Shown here piece after piece: positions 30,942-40,578 of a DNA stretch of 64,000 nucleotides (its first letter is position 1; every line of letters begins with the position of its first letter). The position numbers and the translations under genes were made by a program. This DNA comes from Periplaneta americana (taxonomy: Eukaryota; Arthropoda; Insecta; Blattodea; Blattidae), in NCBI RefSeq assembly GCF_040183065.1, contig NC_091132.1, forward strand, positions 162,636,102 to 162,700,101, given 5' to 3'. The notes below the pieces were generated by a model. That model saw only the letters and a list, made by a program, of their open reading frames with translations, was not told the origin of the DNA and made no database searches.

Positions 30942-32641
30942 GGTATGGTATGGTATGGTTTATTCTCAAACTTTTGGTCCTGCTGGCCCTTCACTTATAT
31001 AGTATTCGGGCCAGCAGTCCCTTCCAGATACTATTTACAACTTGCACAATACTCGATGTTAATGACCGACATCTCTTCATCATTTAATGTTCACCCACTA
31101 AGTCTTTCATGTTCGTTCACCACACTTCCTATACTTCTGCGTTTATTAAATATTCCTTCTTTCCCTCTACTCCTACCTTCTACTATTTCCTATTCCTAAT
31201 AACAACGTAACAATTACTTTTTCTATTCATCATTTTCACAGACCAACTTATTTAACATATCACTACAATCATTTACTGTACTATAACTAAGCCTACCAGC
31301 TATTATTTGCTTTACATCTATCTATATTACTTTTTTGTCCTACAGATACCTATCTAGTCTAGTCCTACTTTTAGCTCCTCTACTCTTCCTATATTTGCAA
31401 TACGTCCTACTCATTCGTACTAATTAAATAACTCATCATGACCCTTTTCATACTAAAACACTATTCACCCATATTCACTGCACCCTTAATTAATCCTTCA
31501 TTCCACTGACACACCATTTCCTTAGATTGTATGCTGGTTTATCCTTGCTGCTCTTCGCCTTATCCCTATCGACTTTCTTTTGCACATTCCCCTTTCCCAG
31601 CTGTTGTCTCACGTTGCCTTCATTTCTTTCGCTGACACCACACACGTCTACATTACCGCTCCTATTCGTTTGACACATTACACTCTTGTTGTGACCTTGT
31701 GGTGACGTCACTACAGATTTCTTCCATACGTTCGTGCAACTTTTCCCCTCTCGACTCCTCACGGTCATTCCTCCATCTTCACCTTTCCACCGGGCCGGGG
31801 TCGTTCTGCCGCATGTTTCTCGATCGGAATTTGCTGTCCTCGACAAAACTCCGACTTCCGCACTCTCTAGCATGTCAGGTTTCTTGCTCTTCACGCCTTC
31901 GTTCCTCGTACTAAATGAATTTTCTTTCACTATCCCCATTACTTTATCCTTAAGCATGTTTCTTTTTCCTTCGCTTATATTTTCACCTATTCCAGATTTA
32001 TTTACGCTGTCCAAACATAACTCTACGTCGAAAGTCACGCCATTAATTTTTAACTTGTCCTTCACTAGCCTTGCGTAGTGACTGTTTGTCCTTGCCGCTT
32101 TCAAAAAAGGCACTAACACTTTCCTCCTGCACCTCACTTCATAATCAAAGTCACTATAGATGCTAATATTAGAGTCTTTTAACTTACTCTTTTTGCTCAT
32201 TATCATATCCTTTACCATAGAGTTCGCCAATTTGACTAGTATAGGCTGGTTAGCCCCATGCCCCACTCTGTAGACCTCCTTCACTTAATCGTTACTAATA
32301 TCTAATCCCATCCCCTCCCAGCACACAGTCAGTATCACTTCATATGTTTCCCAAGATTGCTCTCTTTCCTGTTCTTCGATCCCGAAACATACTAAATTAT
32401 TCTTCCTCTTCTCTTCTTCTAAGTCTTTCACTTTCCTCTTCAACATCATGTTCTCCTCTTGCAATTCTTCTATCTTCTTATTGATTTTAACGATGCTTTC
32501 CCTAAGACTTTCCGGATCCATTTTACTCGAAACACTCACTTCACAATTCTTTAAACTTTAGAACGATTTGTTTGTACTATTTACTCTTCGCTACTTTATA
32601 CAGCACGCGGTCATTCACATCCAGCTCCACTCGTCGCTCAA
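30942..32641 (-). mobile_element. ORF1-only (HAL1-like) L1-type retroelement, 1.7 kb, with target duplication
   Basis: CAATGTTCAATT occurs directly at both ends (30930-30941 and 32642-32653). On the minus strand the element has a 5' UTR of about 120 nt (starts 'tgagcgacgagtggagctgg'), an ORF1 with one stop (31490-32521), a 3' UTR of about 550 nt, a strong 3' hairpin (ctgctggccc / gggccagcag, 30972-31020 area) and a (CATAC)n tail. No reverse transcriptase is encoded and no internal deletion scar is evident. It resembles mammalian HAL1 elements, which keep only ORF1 of L1. Confidence 0.8.
31490..32521 (-). pseudogene. L1-type ORF1 (RNA-binding chaperone) with one in-frame stop
   Basis: The start is ATG at 32521 (MDPESLRESIVKINKKIEEL). 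A coiled coil of Glu/Lys heptads covers about residues 12-48 ('LQEENMMLKRKVKDLEEEKR'). The RRM begins NNLVCFGIEEQERE, and its second half is 'VYRVGHGANQPILVKLANS'. A C-terminal domain follows ('YSDFDYEVRCRRKVLVPFLK', 'LVKDKLKINGVTFDVEL'), then a long basic, low-complexity tail rich in Lys, Ser and Asn that ends KWCVSGMKD. A TAA at 32285-32287 lies between the two RRM halves; the frame continues unchanged after it. In L1 such proteins trimerise and coat the element RNA. The basic tail is longer than in vertebrate ORF1p. Confidence 0.82.
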
Positions 32642-33219
32642 CAATGTTCAATTGTTTTAATGATTTGTAAGTCAAAAGATGGCTTTGATTGTAGCAATGC
32701 CTACTCTATTTCTACTACCTATCAATTTAATTCGTTTAAGAGACAGTGAGAGTGATTGCCAACGTTAAAACAAGATAATCAAATCTCGACTTACCGAAGT
32801 CAAAGTCAAGGTCTCAGAAGTATTGTCTATGAATAGGATTTTAAACAAAGTTAAACTTTACTACAAAAGTCGACTTTGGGAAGTCTTCATCCAAAGTCTC
32901 GCATAGCAAAGGAATGGCTAACTCATAAGAGCCATGCGTCAATCATTCCGACGTATTTTGCTATATTTGGGAGGAGTACACACTTAAAACAAATAGAAAA
33001 CGTATTTCCGAGTTTATGGAGAGACCATATCTCCGTTACTTTGGTGTAAAGGTTGCAGATCAAGATAAGCCATGGGCCCATCATATTGTATGCATAAGGT
33101 TATCAGATCATTTTAGTGAAATGCAGAACACAACAGTTTATAATGTAGGACAATGTAAGATAATATAGGATAATTGAACCTCGATATCTAATGCAATTGA
33201 AATATACCACCATAATATA

Positions 33220-33765
33220 CGTTAATTTTTTTATATCATCATCTGCAGCACTACAGTCCAGGTCAAGCCTCGGCTTCTTTCAGGATTCTTCGCCATTTGT
33301 CTCTATCCCTGGCTACAATCCACCAATTCTTCACTCCAAGGCTTTGAACATCTTTCCGTATGCAGTCTTTCCATTGAAGCTTATGTCGTCCTGCACTCCT
33401 CCTTCCCTCGACTTTGTACTCCAATACTCTTCTAGGTAGCCTATCTCGTTCTCTTCCATCCTCCTTATATGCCCTGCCCATCTTAGTCTTGAAATCCTGA
33501 TCTATTGTATAATGTCAGGGGATTTGTAGAGTTCATATAACTCATTGTTATACCTTAGTCTCCATCCATTACCATCGTTAATAGGGCCAAAAATTCTACG
33601 TAATATCTTCCTTTAAAATATATAAAAGCGATGGATATCAGTTTCTGTCATAGCCCAAGTTTCGGAGGCATACATAAGAGTTGGCTTAATTAATGTTTTA
33701 TAGATTCTGCATTTAGTTCCACGAGAGAGAAATTTGGGTATAAATTGTTTTTTCTTTTAAACCAA
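33220..33765 (-). pseudogene. LINE reverse-transcriptase tail, second family
   Basis: The clear part (33240-33481) reads 'GRERDRLPRRVLEYKVEGR', 'RSAGRHKLQWKDCIRKDVQS', 'GVKNWWIVARDRDKWRRIL', KEAEA. Upstream to about 33765 the same tail can be followed in broken frames, including a motif equivalent to YxSETWxxT and a FGPIND-like segment. It is the post-palm C-terminus of a Jockey/RTE-type LINE and is distinct from the LRVP-ending family nearby. It is 5'-truncated and frameshifted upstream. Confidence 0.72.
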
Positions 33766-34075
33766 AATAACTTCTATTGGCTATATTTTTTATATATTTT
33801 CTTAAAATATTCACACACAAACTATCAATAAATATCACCAATTACACTTATCTGAAATCTAATATTACTCAAAACATAATATTTCTTTTAAATATAGTGC
33901 ATTAGATATATATATTTTAGTGATATTTATCTCATTTTACTTGTTTTTGTTTTCATCATATTTCCCGATAATGGTAATGTCTATAATGTGACAGCTAGAG
34001 CCACTTATAATCATAATTTTCCTTACTGTGTGTAACTAAAAATATTACGTGCATTGTTTGCTTTGTACTTCAGTA

Positions 34076-34077
<2 letters not shown>

Positions 34078-34120
<43 letters not shown>

Positions 34121-34130
34121 TATTATTATT
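34078..34130. repeat. (ATT)n microsatellite
   Basis: About 17 ATT units with one interruption. It may be the tail of another LINE copy. Confidence 0.95.
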
Positions 34131-34139
34131 GTCTCATAT

Positions 34140-34439
34140 TTTCATACTTTGCATGACTCATTTATTTTGACTTACTGTACATATTTTATTATGCTTCGGA
34201 ATATGTATGATAAGACTTTCTTGTGTTTTATTATGCATTTTCCCTTCTTACTATATGTTATATATTGTGTATGGTTTCTACTAACTTCTTGCTTACATTA
34301 TATTATGATTATTTACTTCAGTTTTGTGTGTGTCCTATACTTCGTATATTTGTGTTGTTTTTTGCATTGTAGTATTACTCCTGGTTAAGTGTTAGAGGTC
34401 GTATGGCCTTAACTCTGCTAGACTGAATAAACCATTATT
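34140..34439 (+). mobile_element. Probable LINE 3' UTR ending at an AATAAA and ATT tail
   Basis: The end 'gaggtcgtatggccttaact' ... 'gactgaataaaccattatt' resembles the 3' terminus of CR1-type insect LINEs that finish in (ATT)n. The tail itself (35241-35279) is now separated from this body by the LINE at 34440-35229, which inserted inside it. No coding part was recognised. Confidence 0.5.
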
Positions 34440-35229
34440 TACTTACTTACTTATAAATGGCTTTTAAGGAACCCGAAGGTTCATTGCCGCCCTCACATAA
34501 GCCCACCATTGGTCCCTATCCTGAGCAAGATTAATCCAGTCTCTATCATCATATCCCACCTCCCTCAAATCCATTTTAATATTATCCTCCCCTCCACGTC
34601 TCGGCCTCCCCAAAGGTCTTTTCCCCTCCGGTCTCCCAACTAACACTCTATATGCATTTCTGGATTCGCCCTTACGTGCTACATGCCCTGCCCATCTCAA
34701 ACGTCTGGATTTAATGTTCCTAATTATGTCAAGTGAAGAATACAATGCATGCAGTTCTGCGTTGTGTAACTTTCTCCATTCTCCTGTAACTTCATCCCGC
34801 TTAGTCCCAAATATTTTCCTAAGCACCTTATGCTCAAACACCCTTAACCTATGTTCCTCTCTCAGAGTGAGAGTCCAAGTTTCACAACCATACAGAACAA
34901 CCGGTAATATAACTGTTTTATATATCAGATTTTTTGACAGCAGACTAGATGATAAAAGCTTCTCAACCGAATAATAACACGCATTTCCCATATATATTCT
35001 GCGTTTAATTTCCTCCCGAGTGTCATTTATATTTGTTACTGTTGCTCCAAGATATTTGAATTTTTCCACCCCTTCGAAGGATAAATTTCCAATTTTTATA
35101 TTTCCATTTCGTACAATATTCTGGTCACGAGACATAATCATATACTTTGTCTTTTCGGGATTTACTTCCAAACCGATCGCTTTACTTGCTTCCAGTAAAA
35201 TTCCCGTGTTTTCCGTAATCGTTTGTGGA
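34440..35229 (-). mobile_element. LINE reverse-transcriptase 3' copy with 16-bp target duplication
   Basis: A perfect 16-bp repeat, TGAATAAACCATTATT, flanks it (34424-34439 and 35230-35245). One minus-strand frame (stop at 34464) is open for more than 235 codons. It begins beyond ITENTGILLEASKAIG at the 5' truncation point, then 'MEVNPEKTKYMIMSRDQN', 'FKYLGATVTNINDTREEIKR', 'YKTVILPVVLYGCETWTLTL', 'RRLRWAGHVARKGESRNAYR', 'GYDDRDWINLAQDRDQWWAY' and 'AAMNLRVP'. This is the thumb and C-terminus of the reverse transcriptase; the catalytic palm is missing. The 3' tail on this strand is (TAAG)n. It is the best-preserved of four copies of this family in the window. Confidence 0.9.
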
Positions 35230-35238
35230 TGAATAAAC

Positions 35239-35245
<7 letters not shown>

Positions 35246-35279
<34 letters not shown>
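35246..35279 (+). repeat. (ATT)n tail of the interrupted LINE
   Basis: An ATT run directly follows the second copy of the 16-bp duplication, consistent with the tail of the element at 34140-34439. Confidence 0.85.
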
Positions 35280-35280
<1 letters not shown>

Positions 35281-35800
35281 AATAATATCAGATTTGATTA
35301 TAAAGAGACTCGTTACAAATACATGAATAATTATCATCGTACTACAGTACTCCATGTGGCTCAATAAACACCAAAACATAAAAAAAAAATATTTTATAAG
35401 CTTTGTAATAGTTATATCTGCTTGTGTTGGTGGAGGATAATTACTAAGGCACTGTGATTCGTGTTTATTTCTCCCTGCTGTAAACGCGTATACTTCGCTA
35501 AAACAACAATGACATTACATTTTCTTTACGGAATCTTGGTGCACATATCACAACTGAACTATTAAGGCCCATTCACAATGAAAATTAAACATAACGTAAA
35601 CATTAACATAAGCACATAAACATATGCCACAAACTTAAGTAGCCAAGGCCCATTTACAATGAAAATTAAACATAACGTAAACATAACACATGTGTGGAAA
35701 CAAACATACCGAATCAACAAAACTACAGAATCTATTAAATAAAAATGGAGAATTGCATAATGACGATGTAGCTATTCAATTTATGGTTCTAATAACTACA

Positions 35801-35956
35801 ATGGCATCAGTATATGGCTTTCAATACTTGAAATCAAAGAAACGGAGATGTAAAAAACGATGGTGGATTCATCCATTGAATGAGAGAAGAATACAACAGG
35901 GGGACTTTTATAACCACATTCACATACTAATATATTTTGAAACACCAATACTTTGA
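35801..35956 (+). pseudogene. HARBI1-like nuclease, N-terminal fragment
   Basis: From ATG 35801 the frame reads MASVYGFQYLKSKKRRCKKR then 'WWIHPLNERRIQQGDFYNHI', HIL and a stop at 35954-35956. The 'RWWIHPLN' and 'GDFYNHI' block is the usual start of Harbinger DDE nucleases just before the helix-turn-helix. The catalytic domain is absent. Upstream codons to 35690 are open but resemble nothing. Confidence 0.75.
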
Positions 35957-36001
35957 ACTATAAAATAATGTTAGCTATAAAATGATTTAACTAATACCTA
36001 C

Positions 36002-36140
36002 CTTCAGAATTCATTTCCTGTGCTATTTTTTCCCATACATTCTCTTTTAATGTAATATCTTTGTATGTTTTATGTTTCTTGTCGTATAGGCAAGGGTTTT
36101 CTTGGTATAAAATAATCAACTTTTCGTCATATGATTCCAT
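36002..36140 (-). CDS. MADF-domain (Myb/SANT-like) exon of the Harbinger element
   Basis: From ATG at 36140 on the minus strand 46 codons read MESYDEKLIILYQENPCLYD then 'KKHKTYKDITLKENVWEKIA', QEMNSE, ending GAAG|gtaggt at 36002 (phase 1). The pattern 'LI-LY---P-LYD------YKD-----N-W--IA' is the MADF fold, used by the Harbinger accessory protein that binds transposon ends and carries the nuclease to the nucleus. The frame is intact and the donor is good, but the downstream exons are not present inside the element, so a functional product is unlikely. Confidence 0.78.
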
Positions 36141-36591
36141 GTTGCGCGCCTAGCTATCATCACGGCCAATAGATCAAAATATTGCTTGTAGGCAAAGCCC
36201 ATGAGATGTTAAACAAAACGTGAAAACACGCTTTCCGCTTGAGTACTGTTTCCAAATCGCATAAACATAAGGATGAAAGTTTGGAGTTTGCAAACTTTCA
36301 TGTTAACGTCTTATGATTAAGATTAAGTTTATGCTTATGTAATTCATTGTGAATGCTTTCATTAAATAACATGGACACAAGGTTTTATGCTTACGTTATG
36401 TTTAATTTTCATTGTGAATGGGCCTTTACTCGTAAGTTTTGTTCTTCAGCAGTCTGCAAAGACCCAAAATGCAATCAACCAGTGCAGTGTTTCTATTGAT
36501 GACGATTTGAAGGATCATTACACTGTTGCACATCTTTTGCCTACTGTCTTCATAGCAAGGACTATTGAATGACTATGATCTTTCAAGATAG

Positions 36592-36826
36592 TCGACCTGG
36601 TTGGCGAATTAGTATAGCGATGGCCTTCTATGCCCAAGGTTGCGGGTTCGATACCGGGCCAGGTAGGTGGCATTTAACTGTACTTAAATGCGACAGGCTC
36701 ATGTCAGTAGATTTACTGGCATGTGAAAGAACTCCCGCGGGACAAAATTCCGGCACATCCGGCAACGCTGATATAACCTCTGCAGTTGCGAGCGTCGTTA
36801 AATAAAACATAACATTAACATTTAAG
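36592..36826 (+). repeat. tRNA-derived SINE with 13-bp target duplication
   Basis: A perfect TCTTTCAAGATAG flanks the unit (36579-36591 and 36827-36839). The head is tRNA-like: A-box region 'ggcgaattagtatagcgatg', anticodon-type loop with triplet TCT, B box 'gggttcgatacc'. The body includes 'ggctcatgtcagtagattta' and 'acaaaattccggcacatccg', and the tail is 'taaataaaacataac'. I recognise this as a SINE widespread in insects. The anticodon suggests a tRNA-Arg origin, tentatively. Confidence 0.92.
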
Positions 36827-36839
36827 TCTTTCAAGATAG

Positions 36840-37769
36840 GCATGTTGCCATGGTGGGTTGTGGCTCATTCCTTTCTTTCCCGAGTCACTAATGCATTTTC
36901 AAACGAAGAAATATTTGATTATAAGAATGTGGGAAATGCAAGATTTTTCAGAAAATTCCACTGGACACTGGACAGAATCAGGACCTGATTTAGGCAGGAG
37001 CCTATGGTGTCTGTGCTGAGGGCCTCATGATTCTGGGGGCCTCAAAAACCAGGAACAAGCTTTTTTAATGAATTATGCAAATGGAATAGACAACAAATCT
37101 GCCGACTAAAAATCAGAATTGAGAAAATAAGTAATTACCTAATTAATTATTATATCAGAAAGCGTATTAAAAATCACTTTATTGTTTTCAGTGTAGAGTC
37201 ATAAATTGAATGCAGAGTTTAATGTGTTCAACTTGTAAAAGTTGGCTACCGTGTACAGTTTATTCAAATTGTAACAGTAGGCTTATTTACATAATTAATA
37301 ATGAATGCAACAGCCAAAGTCAACAATATTGTCACTTGTCACTGGATTGAGTATTAAACAAAGTGTCTAGTGCTTGTGTTGCAGCGTATTTAATTTCTAT
37401 AATTATGAGACTATTATCGGTGTGTAGTGGTAGTGTTAAAGTGTTTTTGTAGGAATGTCCATAATTAAGAATGGAATTCCCAAGTAAATTTGAGTTAGGA
37501 GCCATTAAAAGAAAACGGAAAGCTACCGAAATTTAAAAAAAACATGAAAAACTGTGATCATTGAGCAAGTATGTTCGTTCATATGTTACTAGCAGTAACT
37601 CCTTTACCCACAGAGATCTCCAGTTTAAAAAAGTTAGGAATGTTCTAATGCAGACTAATGAATATTTGGGCATACAGAGACAGCAATCCGCCACAGCTAC
37701 TAACTGTGGAGAATTTTTTTTCTTTTGTATAAGCCTAAACCATAATTTAGGAAAAATTAACATTCCTTC
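36840..37769. other. Mostly unassigned, with a possible hAT N-terminal relic
   Basis: Positions 36985-37040 ('ctgagggcctcatgattctg') and a short plus-strand frame at 37471-37536 (MEFPSKFELGAIKRKRKATE, then a stop) resemble the start of ZMYM1-like hAT transposases, which commonly open with a KFE(L/S)G-KRKRK motif. Nothing else of such a gene follows. The call is weak. Confidence 0.3.
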
Positions 37770-37925
37770 TTACTTACTGGCTTTTAAGGAACCCGGAGGT
37801 TCATTGCCGCCCTCACATAAGCCCTCTTAGCCCCAAATATTTTCCTAAGCACCTTATTCTCAAACACCCTTAACCTATGTTGCTATTTCAAACTGAGAGT
37901 CCAAGTTTCACAACCATAAAGAACT
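37770..37925 (-). pseudogene. LINE relic, LRVP-ending family, internally deleted
   Basis: The end piece (37780-37823, 'gcttttaaggaacccggagg') is joined directly to the region around 'tcttagccccaaatattttc' and on to 'gagagtccaagtttcacaac'. About 290 bp present in the other copies is missing between them. It is a dead fragment. Confidence 0.8.
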
Positions 37926-38315
37926 AATTTAAATTCTGTACATTCGAAAGTTCAATTTACTAAAAAAGATAAATAGATAATAAGTTCAACAAATGACTGC
38001 TGTCTGCCACAGTAAAAATAAAAAGGTATAGTAGAATTTGCTAATGCAATGAAATATTAAATTATACCTTTAAAAATAAATATTACACATTTTGGGCTCA
38101 ATGGAATAAATGGATGTAAAATTAAAAATAATTAATGTAATTGAAAATCTAACGCAGATTTATGAAACAGATCTTGTAACTTCAAAACAGTTGTCAAAAG
38201 GCGATTGAACTTCACCTGTTCTCTGTTTTCATTCAGTTCTTGACCAAGCCTCTTCATTTCTTAATCATTCAAAACTTTGTTGCAACACAGAAAACATATA
38301 TCAAGTGATATCTCT

Positions 38316-38900
38316 ATCCAATGCCTTTGCTTCAGTAAAGTCTCATTTTATAAACCTAGGAATAAACAATTGACTCTCTTCTGACAGAGAAAAAATTTTG
38401 CAGTCCATACAAAAGAAACCAAATGACCTGGAAATGTACAAAAACTTGCCCAGACATGTTCAAACATTTTTAACAAGAGCCAGAACAGGTCACATTGTCA
38501 CACAATTGTACCTACACCGATTTCACCTTTCTGATAATCTTACTTGTCTGTGGTGTAATAATCCTGATGAAGATCTGGAACACATTCTTCTATATTGTCC
38601 ATCCATAAACCACAAAAGCAGTAAATTAAAATCATCAGTACCAGTTGCAGAAGACACAGCCCTGCAGAATATATTGACTACACCCCAACTCTGGCTATTA
38701 GCTACAGGGCTCTATAATGAACACTGATCAAAGACCCATCATTTCTCATGGAAAACAAAACCTGAATAGACTACAGTGGACTTTATGTTGTAAGCAACTT
38801 CAGGAGTTTCAGGCGCAGGATATTATATCCCAAAACATAACGAGAGATATTATATATCATGTTCATCTCCCTCTAGTCTCGAAACAGAACTACTGGCTAT
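38316..38900 (+). pseudogene. I-like LINE C-terminus, copy 1
   Basis: A frame open through 38727 reads 'NLPRHVQTFLTRARTGHIVT', 'QLYLHRFHLSDNLTCLWCNN', 'EDLEHILLYCPSINHKS', and ends QLWLLATGLYNEH. The CXWCX11HX4C knuckle after an RARTGH motif is the C-terminal zinc finger that follows RNase H in I-like LINEs. Upstream, FINLGINN and SSDREKILQ match copy 2. The element is 5'-truncated before the RNase H core. Confidence 0.78.
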
Positions 38901-38944
38901 AGAGCCAACTCTTTTACATGTCTCTTCCTATATGATATACTTGT

Positions 38945-39550
38945 ATGCATTTTTAGTGACTCAATGGGAGGTATTCTAAATATCATGAAATATACTTCAA
39001 CTTCCCACAAATTACAATCTCTATACAGAAAATATTAAATAAACTAAATCTTCAAAAAGAAATAGTATTCCAATGGGTATCTAGTCATTGCGGCATTACT
39101 AGAAATGAGATTGTTGATAATATTGCCAAACAGGGAACATTTTTGGGACCCAAACCTATGCAAACAATTTCTTTAATCTGCGCATATTCTGCAGTTAATT
39201 CTCATTTAATTAATTTATGGATCGAATTATGGCTTTCTTCTGATAAAGGCAAAGTTCTTTAAAACATATGAAAGAAACCTATTGATTCACAAATGTTCCG
39301 CAACATTCCCAGACACATACAAACTTTCTTAGCAAGAGCCAGGACAGGCCAATCTTCACCGCTTTAAACTTGTTGACTCTAGCAGTTGTTGTTGGTGCAA
39401 CAATAACGAAGAAGATTTGGAACATATCCTCTTAAAGTGCCCTGTCACAAACATCCATAAAACTAATCTAAAATCTGCAATTCCTGTAACCATGGATAAA
39501 TCTGTCCAATATATACTGAATACACCTTATCTTTGGAATGTGGCTGCTTA
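38945..39550 (+). pseudogene. I-like LINE RNase H and C-terminus, copy 2
   Basis: RNase H fragments 'FSDSMGGILNIMKYTSTSHK' and 'QKEIVFQWVSSHCGITRNEI' (the usual GN is RN) are followed by VDNIAKQG, which keeps the final Asp. Then come 'NIPRHIQTFLARARTGQ', a frameshift, and a knuckle equivalent to C-WC...HILL-CP. Several stops. Order and sequence parallel copy 1, so two related 3' ends lie head to tail about 50 bp apart. Confidence 0.72.
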
Positions 39551-40293
39551 AATGTACAACCAACATCGTGCCTTTATCCATCATTTGTAAGAAGAGGAAA
39601 TTCATAGTGAGACATAGTGGAACACGTGTTGTCAGCAAATAGCTGGATACACTACGAGGATAGAATAGAATGTTGTAAGCAAACAACTGGTACCCAGTTG
39701 AGTGATTGATTTGTTCTCGGTTTCATAATGAAAAACAGATATTTAAGATACATCTGTATTTGTCTGCATTTCATGAAATGAAAATGAAAATTTGACAGTG
39801 AACACAACCTACAAATTCAGTGAAGTATGAGGAGAGAGACGAAAAGCTCCAGGTAGCTGTTGTTGCTGTAAAAGTAACGCAACCTATAAGTATAGACGTA
39901 CACACTCATAAAACTTGTCGCAACTTTCGCAGCACTCGAATTGTACGGCACGAAAAGCAGAGAAATAGCACAATGGACAGGGATTGCAGTCGCAGTAGAA
40001 ATGTTGTCAATCAAAGTAGTGACGTGATCGTACTCTAAAAGAGATCATGGTTCTCGAAGGACAGCAGAATATTGAAGCAGCAGATATAATAGGAATTGTA
40101 GTGTGATACTTGTCATGGTAATGATCATTTTGGTGAATCTTATGTCATTTCTGTACCAAGATATATCGAGGAGTTAATAAGAATAACATGGTAGATAAAA
40201 ACAGTATCATACATTATAAAATTTATTCCCTATATCTTCATTAAATAAAGTTCTGAAAGAATGGAATAAGCAAAACCAGTACAGTAAACTCAC
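39551..40293. other. Unassigned intron sequence of gene A
   Basis: No exon or element was recognised between the LINE relic and gene A exon 3. Confidence 0.35.
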
Positions 40294-40376
40294 CTCTCAG
40301 TCAACACTTCATCCTCTTCTGAAGATACTTCCACTTTCTGTTCCTGCTGAACTCTGTCCACATCGAACAAATCTTC
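40294..40376 (-). CDS. Zinc-finger gene A, exon 3 (acidic linker)
   Basis: The acceptor cattttccag precedes 40376 and the donor GAGAG|gtgagt follows 40294. The 83 nt encode 27 codons, EDLFDVDRVQQEQKVEVSSE then 'EDEVLTE', plus AG, which joins C of the finger exon at 28497. It is acidic, with no fold recognised. Length and phase equal those of exon 3 in genes B and C. Confidence 0.92.
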
Positions 40377-40578
40377 CTGGAAAATGAGTAAACAATGAAG
40401 AGAGCTTTAACTGCCCATATGGGTCATTGGCTTCCTATGTCAAATAACTCACTATTCAAACCTAGTGAATTGAATCTAATTTTTCAGTAAGGTTGTAATG
40501 AGATTTATACAAGATAGAATTGGTTTTCTGTAACCACTTTGCATTACATTCTTGAAACATCCTTCAATAATCTACGTA

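Larger units (their letters stand above)
29388..32905. mobile_element. Possible DNA transposon defined by a terminal inverted repeat pair, with LINE insertions inside
   Basis: Near 29389, 'acgagacttttggcc' with several copies of 'gactttgg' faces the inverted 'ccaaagtctcg' near 32895-32905, and both ends hold further 'aaagt'/'acttt' motifs in mirror arrangement. CATAG occurs directly outside each end. After removing the two LINE insertions (29735-30285 and 30942-32641) the core is about 1.3 kb. Just inside the left end, a plus-strand frame opens with ATG at 29545 (MAHIWTIVEFAKVIEDIQDI), of unknown family. The pairing is imperfect, so this remains a hypothesis. Confidence 0.35.
35565..36425. 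mobile_element. Compact PIF/Harbinger transposon with two gene starts
   Basis: The left end AGGCCCATTCACAATGAAAA and the right end, its inverted equivalent (ttttcattgtgaatgggcct), match over about 40 bp. TTA lies outside each end (35562-35564 and 36426-36428), the Harbinger target duplication. A second, imperfect copy of the left repeat lies at 35647-35690. The 861-bp unit keeps the N-terminus of a HARBI1-type nuclease on the plus strand and the first exon of a MADF/Myb-like protein on the minus strand, the two genes of an autonomous Harbinger. Most of the nuclease is deleted, so this is a non-autonomous derivative. Confidence 0.88.

Noticed and set aside
31699..32078. Plus-strand frames opposite the LINE ORF1
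   Set aside because: They are antisense shadows of the ORF1 coding sequence, which has clear domain structure on the other strand.
39820..40038. Short frame near gene A exon 3
   Set aside because: No splice sites, motif or paralogue in genes B and C at the equivalent place.
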